64,000 nucleotides of DNA. It comes from Cellvibrionaceae bacterium. Its GTDB lineage: Bacteria > Pseudomonadota > Gammaproteobacteria > Pseudomonadales > Cellvibrionaceae. Made by a program: the position numbers and the translations under genes. The stretch spans positions 682,001 to 746,000 of the forward strand of contig JAGKWQ010000001.1 in NCBI GenBank assembly GCA_021151825.1. The letters run 5' to 3'. The number at the start of each line of letters is the position of its first letter. Within the stretch, counting starts at the first letter, position 1. Shown here piece by piece: positions 42,282-51,131 of this stretch. Below the pieces are notes generated by a model. It saw nothing but the letters and a program-made list of their open reading frames with translations, was not told the origin of the DNA and ran no database searches.

Positions 42282-43043
42282 TTATTCAGCATCTTTAGTT
42301 GCAGCTTTCAACAGCCGCGCGATTTCTTTCCATAAATCGATATAGGCCAGGGCCGCACGACTGCGCTGATTGTAACTGGTGAGCGGTGCGCGGCGCAGCC
42401 CCATTTGTTCAACCGCAGAATCATTGGGTATATAGGTTTTTAACATCGGCACCGGCATTTTTTTGCTGTTTTCTACCGCTTCGCGATGCAGGCTGCGACG
42501 CATATCGACCTGATTGAAGAATCCAACAATGCGCGTGGGCGCCGATTTTTTGGTATTCAAAAATTCGATTACTTGCTCCATCGCGCGAATGGAAAGCGGG
42601 CTGGGAATCATGGGAATCAACAAAATATCCACTTCCATTAACAACTGTTCAACACTGGGCGAAAGCGTTGGTGGGCAATCAAAAATCAATATGTCAGCTT
42701 TTTCGCTGAGCGGTTTAAGTAGTTGCTTGAGGAATTTTTTTTCTTTGCTGAGCTCATCGAATTCACTATCCAGACTACGCAAGCTGAGGTCGGCGGGAAT
42801 CAACATCAAGCGCGGATAGGGGCTATAAAGCTCCATCTCACCAATGGATTTGCCTTTACTGAATAGCTTGATGGCCTTCGCAGAATCCGGCTCTTGCTGG
42901 CAAAACCAACTGGCGGCGGCTTGCGGGTCCAAATCCCAGAGGATCACATTCTTTTTAGCAGCAGCGGCCATATAAGCCATATTGACTGCCGTGGTGGTTT
43001 TACCCACACCACCTTTGAGGTTATAGAAAGCGATTTTGATCAT
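42282..43043 (-). CDS. ParA-family (MinD/ParA) ATPase
   Basis: This 253-residue deviant Walker ATPase has KGGVGKTTTAVNMAY (residues 9-23) with the signature first Lys, WDLDPQAAASW (switch I) and ILIFDCPPTLSP (Walker B). Orphan ParA proteins of this type position protein clusters or large cargos on the nucleoid. No parB lies nearby. Instead it is operonic with a TPR lipoprotein, hinting at envelope-linked placement. It is distinct from the chromosomal parA, which is usually next to gidB. Confidence 0.88.
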   Translation of the reverse strand: MIKIAFYNLKGGVGKTTTAVNMAYMAAAAKKNVILWDLDPQAAASWFCQQEPDSAKAIKLFSKGKSIGEMELYSPYPRLMLIPADLSLRSLDSEFDELSKEKKFLKQLLKPLSEKADILIFDCPPTLSPSVEQLLMEVDILLIPMIPSPLSIRAMEQVIEFLNTKKSAPTRIVGFFNQVDMRRSLHREAVENSKKMPVPMLKTYIPNDSAVEQMGLRRAPLTSYNQRSRAALAYIDLWKEIARLLKAATKDAE

Positions 43044-43255
43044 AACAATCCCATGCGTGCGATTTGCCAGATGAACGATGGCCGGTTAATTATCCGTGGT
43101 TGAAATATGGCCAAGGAGTTTTAACTTGTAGCATTTTTATTCAAATCCTTCAAAATTTATCCGCCAATCGCCTTCAAATTCTTGATTGGCTTCATGCCTG
43201 AGCAAGAAACTTGCGCGCGCGTTACAATCGCGCCCTCACTTTGCGAGTCACCTTT

Positions 43256-44239
43256 ATGAATCAGGCACATCCCTACGAACAACTCACGCCGGACCTGGTG
43301 CTGGATGCGATTGAAAGCACTGGCCTGATGACCGATGCCCGCATACTCGCACTCAATAGTTACGAAAATCGGGTTTACCAAGTGGGAATTGAGGGTGGCT
43401 CACCGCTGATCGCCAAGTTTTACCGGCCTGCGCGCTGGACCAATGAGCAAATCGTTGAAGAACACCAGTTCACCCATGCGCTGAAAGAGCTGGAGATCTC
43501 TGTGGTTCCGCCACTTGCCGATGAACAGGGTCAAACCCTGCGCGAGTTCAACGGCTTTCGCTTTGCGCTCTACCCGCGTCAGGGCGGCCATGCGCCAAAT
43601 CTGGATGACTTTGATGCGCTCTTATCGCTTGGGCGAACCTTAGGGCGGATACACGCACTGGGACAAGCGCGTCCGTTTGCACATCGCCCGGCACTGGATA
43701 TCCAGACCTTTGGGCGCGAGAGCTATGCGTTTTTGCTGGAGAACGAGTTTATTCCGGCGAGCTTGCGCGAGTCTTATCGCACGCTCGGTGCAGATTTGCT
43801 GGCGCGCTGCGATACGTTATTCGGACGAGTGGATTACCAAGCCATCCGCCTCCACGGCGATTGCCATCCCGGCAATATTTTATGGCGCGAAGACGTGCCA
43901 CACTTTGTGGACTTTGACGATGCGCGGATTGGCCCGGCCATTCAGGATTTATGGATGCTGCTGTCCGGCGAACGCGACCAACAGACCGCGCAGATGAGCG
44001 AAATACTGGAAGGTTACCGCGAGTTTTGTGAGTTTGATCTGGCCGAGTTGCCGTTAATCGAAGCCCTGCGCAGTTTGCGAATCATGCATTACAGCGCCTG
44101 GCTGGCGCGCCGCTGGACTGATCCCGCCTTCCCTAAACATTTCCCCTGGTTCAATACCGAGCGCTACTGGGGGGAGCATATTTTGGAGTTGCGCGAACAG
44201 CTGGCGGCACTCAATGAACCGCCATTAGTCATTTACTAA
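43256..44239 (+). CDS. srkA: stress response kinase A (YihE/RdoA)
   Basis: This 327-residue Ser/Thr kinase with a phosphotransferase (APH-like) fold is involved in envelope-stress survival in E. coli. ATG 43256 (MNQAHPYEQLTPDLVLDAI) gives the E. coli length of 328. The nucleotide-binding part has NSYENRVYQVG and LIAKFYRPARWT. The catalytic loop is LHGDCHPGNILW and the metal motif is FVDFDDARIGPA. These match the SrkA family precisely. It precedes cysE with a 77 bp gap. Confidence 0.95.
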   Translation: MNQAHPYEQLTPDLVLDAIESTGLMTDARILALNSYENRVYQVGIEGGSPLIAKFYRPARWTNEQIVEEHQFTHALKELEISVVPPLADEQGQTLREFNGFRFALYPRQGGHAPNLDDFDALLSLGRTLGRIHALGQARPFAHRPALDIQTFGRESYAFLLENEFIPASLRESYRTLGADLLARCDTLFGRVDYQAIRLHGDCHPGNILWREDVPHFVDFDDARIGPAIQDLWMLLSGERDQQTAQMSEILEGYREFCEFDLAELPLIEALRSLRIMHYSAWLARRWTDPAFPKHFPWFNTERYWGEHILELREQLAALNEPPLVIY

Positions 44240-44316
44240 CAATGAAAGTGTTGGAAATTTAACATTAACCCCCAATAATGGCATTTTCGCGATCCGGTTC
44301 CATCTGAGGAGTTTCC

Positions 44317-45114
44317 ATGACTGCACCCGCACCCGCTTTGGTTGTCGACAGCCTGTGGGAATCCATTCGTCTGCAAACGCGTAAACAGGCCGAATCCGAA
44401 CCGGTATTGGCGAGTTTTCTCTACGCCACTATCCTCAACCACGATTCACTCAAAGCATCCCTCAGCTTCCATCTAGCAAACAAACTGGATAGCCCTGCAT
44501 TGCCAGCGATGTTGATTCGCGAAGTGGTTGAAGAGGCACTGGCGAAGGATGGAGCGATTATTGAATCGGTTCGTGCGGACTTGATGGCAGTTAGTGAGCG
44601 CGACTCCGCCTGTTGCTCACTGGTAACACCTTTGCTTTACTTCAAAGGCTTCCATGCATTACAGGCTTATCGTATCGCCCATTGGTTGTGGCAGCAGGGC
44701 CGTACCTCACTCGCATTATTTTTGCAAAACCGGATTTCCGCTGTATTTGCAGTCGATATCCATCCCGCTGCGCAGATCGGTAAGGGCATTATGTTTGACC
44801 ACGCTACCGGCATAGTGATTGGTGAAACTGCCATCGTGGAAGACAATGTTTCCATCATGCAATCCGTAACTCTGGGAGGAACCGGCAAAGAAGCAGGTGA
44901 TCGCCATCCCAAAGTACGCAAAGGCGTGCTAATTGGCGCAGGCGCGAAGATCCTCGGCAATATTACTGTTGGTGAATGCGCCAAGATCGGCGCCGGCAGT
45001 GTGGTATTGAAAGATGTACCATCCCGCGCAACCGCCGCCGGAGTACCCGCGCAAATTATTTGCGAAACCCAATGCTCGCAGCCGGCACGGGAAATGGATC
45101 ATCTGATCCGTTAA
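44317..45114 (+). CDS. cysE: serine O-acetyltransferase
   Basis: This 265-residue enzyme acetylates serine with acetyl-CoA, the first step of cysteine synthesis. The N-terminal helical domain (about 1-140) is followed by a left-handed beta-helix of hexapeptide repeats: IHPAAQIGKGIMFDHATGIVIGETAIVEDNVSIMQSVTLGGTGK, with the catalytic His and Asp pair in FDHATG and the Gly-rich loop. DRHPKVRKGVLIGAGAKILGNI continues the helix. The ATG has TGAGGAG upstream. It ends in a hairpin terminator. Confidence 0.95.
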   Translation: MTAPAPALVVDSLWESIRLQTRKQAESEPVLASFLYATILNHDSLKASLSFHLANKLDSPALPAMLIREVVEEALAKDGAIIESVRADLMAVSERDSACCSLVTPLLYFKGFHALQAYRIAHWLWQQGRTSLALFLQNRISAVFAVDIHPAAQIGKGIMFDHATGIVIGETAIVEDNVSIMQSVTLGGTGKEAGDRHPKVRKGVLIGAGAKILGNITVGECAKIGAGSVVLKDVPSRATAAGVPAQIICETQCSQPAREMDHLIR

Positions 45115-45144
45115 TCTAATTCGCGACTTCCTCGCCCACTAAAT

Positions 45145-45170
45145 ACGCCGAATCTACCGGCGTTTATTTT
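45145..45170 (+). terminator. terminator after cysE
   Basis: ACGCCG (45145-45150) pairs with CGGCGT (45158-45163), followed by TTATTTTA. Confidence 0.6.
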
Positions 45171-45314
45171 ATCCCCTGCCCCAAAATAATCCCCACGCAC
45201 CAAAAGAACCACCGTTATTGCCCGATGGCAGATCGAAATCACCGGCTATAACCGGAATTCAGGCCTTGGTCTGATAATTGCTCAATTGTTAGTCCAAGAC
45301 CGAGGAGAACGAGC

Positions 45315-45683
45315 ATGCAATACACTAAGCCGATGATTGATTTGGTGTACGAGATTCGCCGTCGCGTTGAACCGGATGTAAAGCCGGGTGTGAAAATGGC
45401 GAACCCGGAGCTGCTTAAGGAATTAGCGGATTATTACCACCAGACAAAAGACACCATCACTAAAACCCTGATTAAAGAATTACTGACGCTGGCCGGTAAT
45501 GAATGGCGAGCACTTCTGCAATCCGGTGGTCATAAATCCGATTTGGCCAAGCAGGTCGTCAAGGTGTATCGCGGCCAAACTACGTTAGAAGAAGCTCCCA
45601 AACAGGAAATTCGCACCGGGCTTTTGGTCACCCCACCGCCAGCCAAACCGGTACGAATGTATCGTGGCCATCCGGTGGATTAA
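45315..45683 (+). CDS. hypothetical protein
   Basis: This 122-residue cytoplasmic protein has no family I recognise. It is mostly helical in its first two thirds (MIDLVYEIRRRVEPDVKPGVKMANPELLKELADYYHQTKDTITKTLIKELLTLAG) and ends in a Pro- and Arg-containing tail that finishes RMYRGHPVD. The earlier VVKVYRGQ resembles the terminal MYRGHP, an internal echo. GAGGAG lies 7-8 nt before the ATG, so the start is sound. It is monocistronic. Confidence 0.7.
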   Translation: MQYTKPMIDLVYEIRRRVEPDVKPGVKMANPELLKELADYYHQTKDTITKTLIKELLTLAGNEWRALLQSGGHKSDLAKQVVKVYRGQTTLEEAPKQEIRTGLLVTPPPAKPVRMYRGHPVD

Positions 45684-45777
45684 GAAGAGTACAGTCCGTT
45701 CTGGACGACAGATGTATCAGCAGCCACAATTAATGTGTCTGGCATAACCTTACGCCAACACTTCACTGTGATCCGCT

Positions 45778-46686
45778 ATGAAATCAAAACCATTCTGTGC
45801 ACTTTTCGCAGTTTATATCGCCCTGGTTTTGGGCTTGTTTTTATTCGCCAGCAAACTGGCAGCGGCCACGCCAGCCCACATTGGTGTGTTGCCGGATATT
45901 CACACCAGTTACCTCCAGTTCCTGGATGGACGCAGCCCCGATGCGGTGGATTATTACGGCGGCCCCCATGCACGACGCGATGTTATCGACCTGATTTTGA
46001 TGCAACAGGCGCTCAAACTGGGAGGTTTTAATCAACCACTGGAATTTGTTGCCGAGGAAAATTATTTTCGCAGCATTCGCAATGTGCTGGATGGAAAAAC
46101 GCTGACGATTAGCGGCACAATTTGGTATCAGGATCTGGAAAGCCAGCAAGAGAAATTACATATCACCCCGCCGTTAGTTATGGACGGCCAATTTATTGTG
46201 GGCCTCTACACTTCACCGACAAATCAAAAAGCGCAGGCAAGCAAAAACCTCGCGCAATTAATCCAATTAAAAATCGTCACCAGTAATCAATGGAAACCGG
46301 ATCTGATCACGCTCGAAGCACTGGGCTTTAGCAAAATTATGTACACACCTAATTGGGTCAATATGGCGCGTATGATTAATGCAGGGCGAGTGGATTTAAC
46401 CCTGTCTCCGTTTGAAATGAATCCAGAACAAGAAATCGTGGTGGATGGCATTCGCCTGGTACCCATCAAAGGCGTGAAAGTCGCGATTCGCGGTAGCCGC
46501 CATTGGCCAGTCAGTAAAACTCATCCATCGGGCGAGGCTTTTTATCAGGCATTAAGCAGGGGAATTTCACAATTGCGCGCGAATGGCACGATTGACCGCG
46601 CCTATCGCGAATGTGGATTTTTTCATCCGGAATTGGCGAACTGGCAATTATTAAATCCGCCAGTTGCCAATCAGGTATTACAATAA
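45778..46686 (+). CDS. periplasmic substrate-binding-like protein
   Basis: This 302-residue exported protein has a hydrophobic N-terminus (residues 9-29, ending LAAA) and a mature domain like the SBP_bac_3 group without the ABC transporter. Such stand-alone domains occur in many gammaproteobacteria and may bind amino acids or peptides, or act in signalling. ARMINAGRVDLTLSPFEMN and GEAFYQALSRGISQLRANGTIDRAYRECGFF are the recognisable stretches. The ligand is not inferable. It converges on mscL with a 3 bp gap. Confidence 0.75.
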   Translation: MKSKPFCALFAVYIALVLGLFLFASKLAAATPAHIGVLPDIHTSYLQFLDGRSPDAVDYYGGPHARRDVIDLILMQQALKLGGFNQPLEFVAEENYFRSIRNVLDGKTLTISGTIWYQDLESQQEKLHITPPLVMDGQFIVGLYTSPTNQKAQASKNLAQLIQLKIVTSNQWKPDLITLEALGFSKIMYTPNWVNMARMINAGRVDLTLSPFEMNPEQEIVVDGIRLVPIKGVKVAIRGSRHWPVSKTHPSGEAFYQALSRGISQLRANGTIDRAYRECGFFHPELANWQLLNPPVANQVLQ

Positions 46687-46689
46687 ATT

Positions 46690-47091
46690 TTATTTTTGTT
46701 GTTGCTGTTTGAGTAAATCGCGAATTTCAGTAAGAAGTACTTCCTCTTTGGTGGGTACTGCCGGTTTTTCTTCTTCTTTTTTCTTCAGGCGATTGATGAC
46801 TTTAATCATCATGAAAATAGCAAAAGCAACGATGGTAAAATCCAGAATGGTCTGGATGAACTTGCCGTAAAAAATCGATACCGGCCCTTTACCTTCGATC
46901 AGCTCTGGCAAAATAATCGCCAGATCAGAAAAATCTACGCCGCCAATAATCCAACCTAGCGGCGGCATGAATACATCACTCACCAGCGAGCTGACAACCT
47001 TGCCGAAGGCAGCACCGATAATAATACCGACCGCCATATCCACCACGTTGCCGCGCACTGCAAATTCTCTGAAGTCTTTAATAAAGCTCAT
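46690..47091 (-). CDS. mscL: large-conductance mechanosensitive channel
   Basis: MscL is a homopentameric inner-membrane channel that opens under turgor. ATG 47091 gives MSFIKDFREFAVRGNVVDMAVGIIIGAAFGKVVSSLV, matching the family N-terminus, with GGGG 7 nt upstream. The length is 133 residues (E. coli 136). Helix 2 and the charged C-terminal bundle (LKKKEEEKPAVPTKEEVLLTEIRDLLKQQ) are complete. Longer starts at 47097 and 47118 are possible in frame but less likely. Confidence 0.95.
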   Translation of the reverse strand: MSFIKDFREFAVRGNVVDMAVGIIIGAAFGKVVSSLVSDVFMPPLGWIIGGVDFSDLAIILPELIEGKGPVSIFYGKFIQTILDFTIVAFAIFMMIKVINRLKKKEEEKPAVPTKEEVLLTEIRDLLKQQQQK

Positions 47092-47196
47092 TCCCATTCC
47101 CCTGTATGAGTTAGTCAAGCGCGCGAATGCGCTGCAAAGTTTTATAGCCTATAAATAAATGAAAACCAACTTACAAATACAAAAACGCCAACCGGC

Positions 47197-47388
47197 TCAC
47201 TCATCCTCGCCCTGTGCATAAACGGCGGGATATCCCTGCTCGTCCACATTTACGTGTAACACCATGGGCCTGCAACAGACCTGGCAGTCTTCTATATAGG
47301 TTTGTTCTTCGCAGGAACAATCCACCAATACACTGATGGATTCCCCGCAATAAGGACAATCGAGAAAACATTCCTCCAGCAGGCTCAT
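47197..47388 (-). CDS. CPXCG motif-containing cysteine-rich protein
   Basis: This 63-residue zinc-binding protein has CPYCGESI near the N-terminus and C-x-x-C in CQVCCRPM, plus DCSCEEQ between. It is typical of the widespread small CPXCG protein family of unknown function. It is located just downstream of ubiD on the same strand (20 bp), so co-transcribed. Confidence 0.9.
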   Translation of the reverse strand: MSLLEECFLDCPYCGESISVLVDCSCEEQTYIEDCQVCCRPMVLHVNVDEQGYPAVYAQGEDE

Positions 47389-47408
47389 GGCATCCTCACA
47401 AAAATAAA

Positions 47409-48890
47409 TTAGTACGCAGCAGGCTGATCAATTCCCAATTCATTCCAGATTTCATCTACGCGATTTTTTACTTGAGGGTCCATCACAATCGGTGTGCCCC
47501 ACTCACGCGTAGTTTCACCGGGCCATTTATTGGTTGCATCAAAACCAATTTTGGAACCGAGACCGGAAACGGGGGACGCGAAATCGAGATAGTCGATCGG
47601 GGTATTTTCAATCATCACGGTATCGCGCGCCGGATCCATACGTGTAGTCATCGCCCAGATCACATCTTTCCAATCGCGTGCATTTACATCGTCGTCAGTA
47701 ACGATAACGAACTTGGTGTACATAAATTGCCGCAAGAAACTCCACACGCCCATCATCACGCGCTTGGCGTGACCGGGATATTGTTTTTTCATTGTCACTA
47801 CCGCCATGCGATAGGAACAACCTTCCGGTGGCAAATAAAAATCGACAATTTCCGGAAATTGTTTTTGCAAAATCGGTACAAATACTTCGTTCAATGCGAC
47901 ACCAAGAATGGCCGGCTCATCCGGCGGGCGCCCGGTGTAGGTACTGTGATAAATTGGATCGCGGCGATGGGTAATTCGCTCCACAGTAAACACCGGAAAA
48001 TTATCCACTTCATTGTAATAGCCAGTATGGTCACCGAAAGGACCTTCCGGAGCCATATCATTCGGGGCGATGTAACCTTCCAGAATAAATTCAGCAGATG
48101 CCGGTACCTGCAAATCATTACCAATACAATTCACCACCTCAGTTTTATCGCCACGCAATAAACCTGCAAAACCGTATTCGGAAAGTGTATCGGGTACCGG
48201 TGTTACTGCACCCAGAATTGTTGCGGGATCAGCACCGAGCGCAACAGCAACCGGGAAGTTTTTACCGGGATTTTGAAGCTGGAATTCGCGAAAGTCCAAC
48301 GCACCACCACGATGGGAAAGCCAGCGCATAATCAAGCGATTTTTACCAATTTTTTGCATGCGATAAATACCGAGGTTTTGCCGCTCTTTATGCGGGCCGC
48401 GCGTCACTACTAATGGCCAGGTCACTAACGGTCCTACATCACCCGGCCAGCAGGTTTGAATCGGCAACAAATCAAGATTTACCGCATCGCCTTCCAGCAC
48501 AATTTCCTGACATTGCGCCTTGCTCAATACTTTTGGAGCCAGATTCAAAACCTGTTTGAAAATGGGTAATTTATCCCATGCATCTTTAAAACCTTTTGGA
48601 GGTTCAGGTTCTTTTAAAAATGCGAGCAACTTACCCACTTCACGCAAAGACTCGACAGATTCCTGCCCCATTCCCAACGCAACACGTTCAGGCGTGCCGA
48701 ATAAATTTCCCAGCACGGGAATATTGTAACCTTTGGGATTTTCAAACAATAACGCAGGGCCACCAGCACGTAATGTACGGTCGCAAATTTCGGTCATTTC
48801 AAGATTGGGGTCGATTTCCTGTTTGATGCGCTTTAATAAACCGCGAGCTTCCAACAGGGCGATAAAATCGCGAAGATCTTTATATTTCAT
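47409..48890 (-). CDS. ubiD: 4-hydroxy-3-polyprenylbenzoate decarboxylase
   Basis: UbiD decarboxylates the polyprenyl-hydroxybenzoate intermediate of ubiquinone synthesis, using prenylated FMN from UbiX. The 493-residue length matches (E. coli 497). Signatures include MKYKDLRDFIALLEARGLLKRI at the N-terminus, ENPKGYNIPVLGNLFGT, YRMQKIGKNRLIMRW and the catalytic-region E-x-x-GPFGDHTGYY, followed by the C-terminal DPARDTVMIENTPIDYLDFASP. All conserved parts are present. It lies upstream of the CPXCG gene and downstream of rho on the same strand, across a REP-like element. Confidence 0.96.
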   Translation of the reverse strand: MKYKDLRDFIALLEARGLLKRIKQEIDPNLEMTEICDRTLRAGGPALLFENPKGYNIPVLGNLFGTPERVALGMGQESVESLREVGKLLAFLKEPEPPKGFKDAWDKLPIFKQVLNLAPKVLSKAQCQEIVLEGDAVNLDLLPIQTCWPGDVGPLVTWPLVVTRGPHKERQNLGIYRMQKIGKNRLIMRWLSHRGGALDFREFQLQNPGKNFPVAVALGADPATILGAVTPVPDTLSEYGFAGLLRGDKTEVVNCIGNDLQVPASAEFILEGYIAPNDMAPEGPFGDHTGYYNEVDNFPVFTVERITHRRDPIYHSTYTGRPPDEPAILGVALNEVFVPILQKQFPEIVDFYLPPEGCSYRMAVVTMKKQYPGHAKRVMMGVWSFLRQFMYTKFVIVTDDDVNARDWKDVIWAMTTRMDPARDTVMIENTPIDYLDFASPVSGLGSKIGFDATNKWPGETTREWGTPIVMDPQVKNRVDEIWNELGIDQPAAY

Positions 48891-48906
48891 GTTTTAAAAA
48901 AGCCGA

Positions 48907-48974
48907 AGCCCGTACGGAGCGCAGTGAATACGGGTTATTCATTTTCCCGCATTACGCTGCGCTCCATACGGGCT
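48907..48974. repeat. REP-like palindrome doublet, copy B
   Basis: Two units are arranged as a long inverted repeat between rho and ubiD. AGCCCGTA-GGAGCGCAG-ATACGGG (48907-48934) is the inverse of CCCGCAT-ACGCTGCGCTCC-ATACGGGCT (48946-48974) at most positions. The same family occurs at 559-638 and 61256-61330. Pairing of the two arms would give a strong stem that could separate rho from ubiD transcription. Confidence 0.7.
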
Positions 48975-48986
48975 ACAAGCTTTCAT

Positions 48987-49021
48987 GTTCCTCTCTTAAC
49001 AAAGGGAGGCCAGGAGGGATT
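48987..49021. repeat. purine-rich repeat fragment next to rho
   Basis: The stretch ending AAAGGGAGGCCAGGAGGGAT matches the AAGGGAGGCAGGGAGGGATT element in the ahpC-ahpF gap at about 18 of 22 positions. It overlaps the rho stop region. Confidence 0.5.
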
Positions 49022-50279
49022 ACTTGCGTTTCATAGATTGGAAGAATTCATCATTGGTTTTGAAATCTTTCAATTTATCGAGCAGGAATTCAGTTGCGGC
49101 TACGTCTTCCATATCGTTTAACAAACGACGCAAAATCCACGCGCGCTGCAACTCATCTTCTTTCATCAACAAATCTTCGCGACGAGTACCGGAGCGACGC
49201 ACATTGATTGCAGGATAAATACGTTTTTCAGCAATCTTGCGGTCCAGATGCAATTCCAGGTTACCCGTACCTTTAAATTCTTCGTAAATAACTTCGTCCA
49301 TTTTGGAACCGGTATCTACCAGTGCGGTAGCAATAATGCTCAAGCTGCCACCTTCTTCGATATTACGCGCAGCACCGAAGAAACGTTTTGGCCTTTCCAG
49401 CGCATGTGCATCCACACCACCCGTCAATACTTTTCCTGATGAAGGAATAACGGTGTTGTAGGCGCGCGCTAAACGAGTGATAGAATCGAGCAGAATCACC
49501 ACGTCTTTTTTGTGCTCAACCAATCGCTTGGCTTTTTCGATCACCATATCAGCCACTTGCACGTGGCGCGCTGGCGGCTCGTCGAACGTTGATGCAACCA
49601 CTTCACCGCGCACCGAGCGTTGCATTTCCGTTACTTCTTCCGGACGCTCGTCGATCAATAACACAATCAAATGACATTCAGGGTTATTGCGCGTAATCGC
49701 CTGCGCAATATTTTGCATCATGATGGTTTTACCGGCTTTTGGTGGCGCTACGATCAAACCGCGCTGGCCTTTACCAATCGGCGCAATCAGATCGATGATA
49801 CGACCGGTAAGGTCTTCAGTAGAACCGTTACCTGCTTCGAGGGGAAGGCGAATATTGGGGAAAAGCGGCGTGAGGTTTTCGAACAGAATTTTGTTGCGGG
49901 AGCTTTCTGGTTTGTCGAAGTTAATATCGTTAACTTTCAACAGGGCAAAATAGCGTTCACCTTCTTTCGGTGGGCGAATCTTGCCAGAAATGGTATCGCC
50001 GGTACGCAAGTTAAAGCGGCGAATCTGGCTGGGTGAAACATAAATATCATCAGGACCAGCGAGATAAGAACTGTCTGCAGAACGCAGGAATCCAAATCCA
50101 TCCACCAAAATTTCCAATACACCATCGCCGTAAATATCTTCGCCGCCTTTGGCGTGGCGCTTGAGGATATTAAAAATAATGTCCTGTTTGCGCGAGCGGG
50201 CGATATTTTCCAAACCCATTTCGTGGGCGATATCAATTAATTCTTCAATGGGCTTCTTTTTAAGGTCGGTTAGATTCAT
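49020..50279 (-). CDS. rho: transcription termination factor Rho
   Basis: Rho is a hexameric RNA helicase that ends many transcripts. The 419-residue protein is full length, starting MNLTDLKKKPIEELIDIAHEMGLEN (N-terminal helical bundle). The RNA-binding cold-shock-like domain has DGFGFLRSADSSYLAGPDDIYVSPSQIRRFNLRTGD. The P-loop is APPKAGKTIMMQNIA, with the Q- and R-loops GEVVASTFDEPPARHVQVADMV. It ends QSMKRK. The 404 bp upstream region separates it from trxA and may hold an autoregulated leader, as in E. coli. Confidence 0.98.
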   Translation of the reverse strand: MNLTDLKKKPIEELIDIAHEMGLENIARSRKQDIIFNILKRHAKGGEDIYGDGVLEILVDGFGFLRSADSSYLAGPDDIYVSPSQIRRFNLRTGDTISGKIRPPKEGERYFALLKVNDINFDKPESSRNKILFENLTPLFPNIRLPLEAGNGSTEDLTGRIIDLIAPIGKGQRGLIVAPPKAGKTIMMQNIAQAITRNNPECHLIVLLIDERPEEVTEMQRSVRGEVVASTFDEPPARHVQVADMVIEKAKRLVEHKKDVVILLDSITRLARAYNTVIPSSGKVLTGGVDAHALERPKRFFGAARNIEEGGSLSIIATALVDTGSKMDEVIYEEFKGTGNLELHLDRKIAEKRIYPAINVRRSGTRREDLLMKEDELQRAWILRRLLNDMEDVAATEFLLDKLKDFKTNDEFFQSMKRK

Positions 50280-50641
50280 AGGAGAGACTTTATGGATGGA
50301 TGTGAGTTATTGCAGATAGTGAGTTTCAAGTTTGTCGGTAACGACTTGTCATTTAAGGAACTGGTTGCTCTTTTACTGTTATTGTCGCCGGCTATTGAAT
50401 TCTTCAGAAAAATTCAGGAACGCAAGCTTGCCAGCCTAAGACCACAGGTTCAATTAACTTATCAATTTTTTATACAGTGAATTGACGGGTTAACTGATAA
50501 TCCAGGGATCTTTGGATTCCGGGGTAAGAATAACAGCAGGAGTTTAGGGTTTGTTCGTCTGGTTATTGTGAATCGAGCAGGTGATTCGAGGAGGAACAAA
50601 CATCAGATTGACTGGAGTATAGCCATAAAAAACGAACAGTG
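50280..50641. other. rho leader region, no gene seen
   Basis: The region between rho and the trxA terminator holds no credible ORF. It presumably contains the rho promoter and a leader of up to about 350 nt. I saw no convincing -35/-10 pair or riboswitch. Confidence 0.4.
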
Positions 50642-50642
50642 C

Positions 50643-50682
50643 AAAAACAAATTGGGCCGTTTTGTTTAACGACCCAATTTGT
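50643..50682 (-). terminator. intrinsic terminator after trxA
   Basis: ACAAATTGGG (50647-50656) pairs with CCCAATTTGT (50673-50682). On the minus strand the stem is followed by a run of T (from AAAAA at 50643-50647). Confidence 0.85.
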
Positions 50683-50683
50683 A

Positions 50684-51013
50684 TTAGAGCGAGTTGTTTA
50701 TGAAATCAACCAGTTGCGGCTTGCTCAACGCACCCACTTTAGTCGCATGAGCAGCACCATTTTTGAAGATAATCAGTGTTGGAATACCGCGGATACCGAA
50801 TTTTGCCGGGGTATCTTTGTTGGCATCAACATCCAGCTTGGCGATCTTGATTTTGCCTTCAAACTGCTCAGCCAAATCATCAAGAATTGGAGCAATCATC
50901 TTACATGGACCACACCATGCTGCCCAGAAATCCACCAACACCGGCAAATCGGCACTCAATACTTCTTGTTCGAAACTGGTATCGCTGACATGAACAATGG
51001 CATCACTACTCAT
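50684..51013 (-). CDS. trxA: thioredoxin 1
   Basis: This general disulfide reductant has 109 residues (E. coli 109). The active site is WAAWCGPCKM, with the conserved FDVDVDAN-like AKLDVDANKD, the cis-Pro loop GIRGIPTLIIFK, and the C-terminal helix ALSKPQLVDFINNSL. ATG 51013 (MSSDAIVHV) has GGAG 7 nt upstream. The ORF could start four codons earlier but lacks a site. trxA and rho are neighbours in many gammaproteobacteria, as here. Confidence 0.97.
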   Translation of the reverse strand: MSSDAIVHVSDTSFEQEVLSADLPVLVDFWAAWCGPCKMIAPILDDLAEQFEGKIKIAKLDVDANKDTPAKFGIRGIPTLIIFKNGAAHATKVGALSKPQLVDFINNSL

Positions 51014-51131
51014 ATAAAACTCCAAACCTAACGGTTATTTAGTGGTGGGATAACCCAATTGATGGAGGCATCATAAGGACTGCATCTGGCGCAGGCAAGG
51101 AGAAAAAACCAATTATTGCCATAGGGGGGCA

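Noticed and set aside
47472..48161. Plus-strand ORF of 229 codons opposite ubiD
   Set aside because: Antisense shadow of ubiD with no signals of its own.
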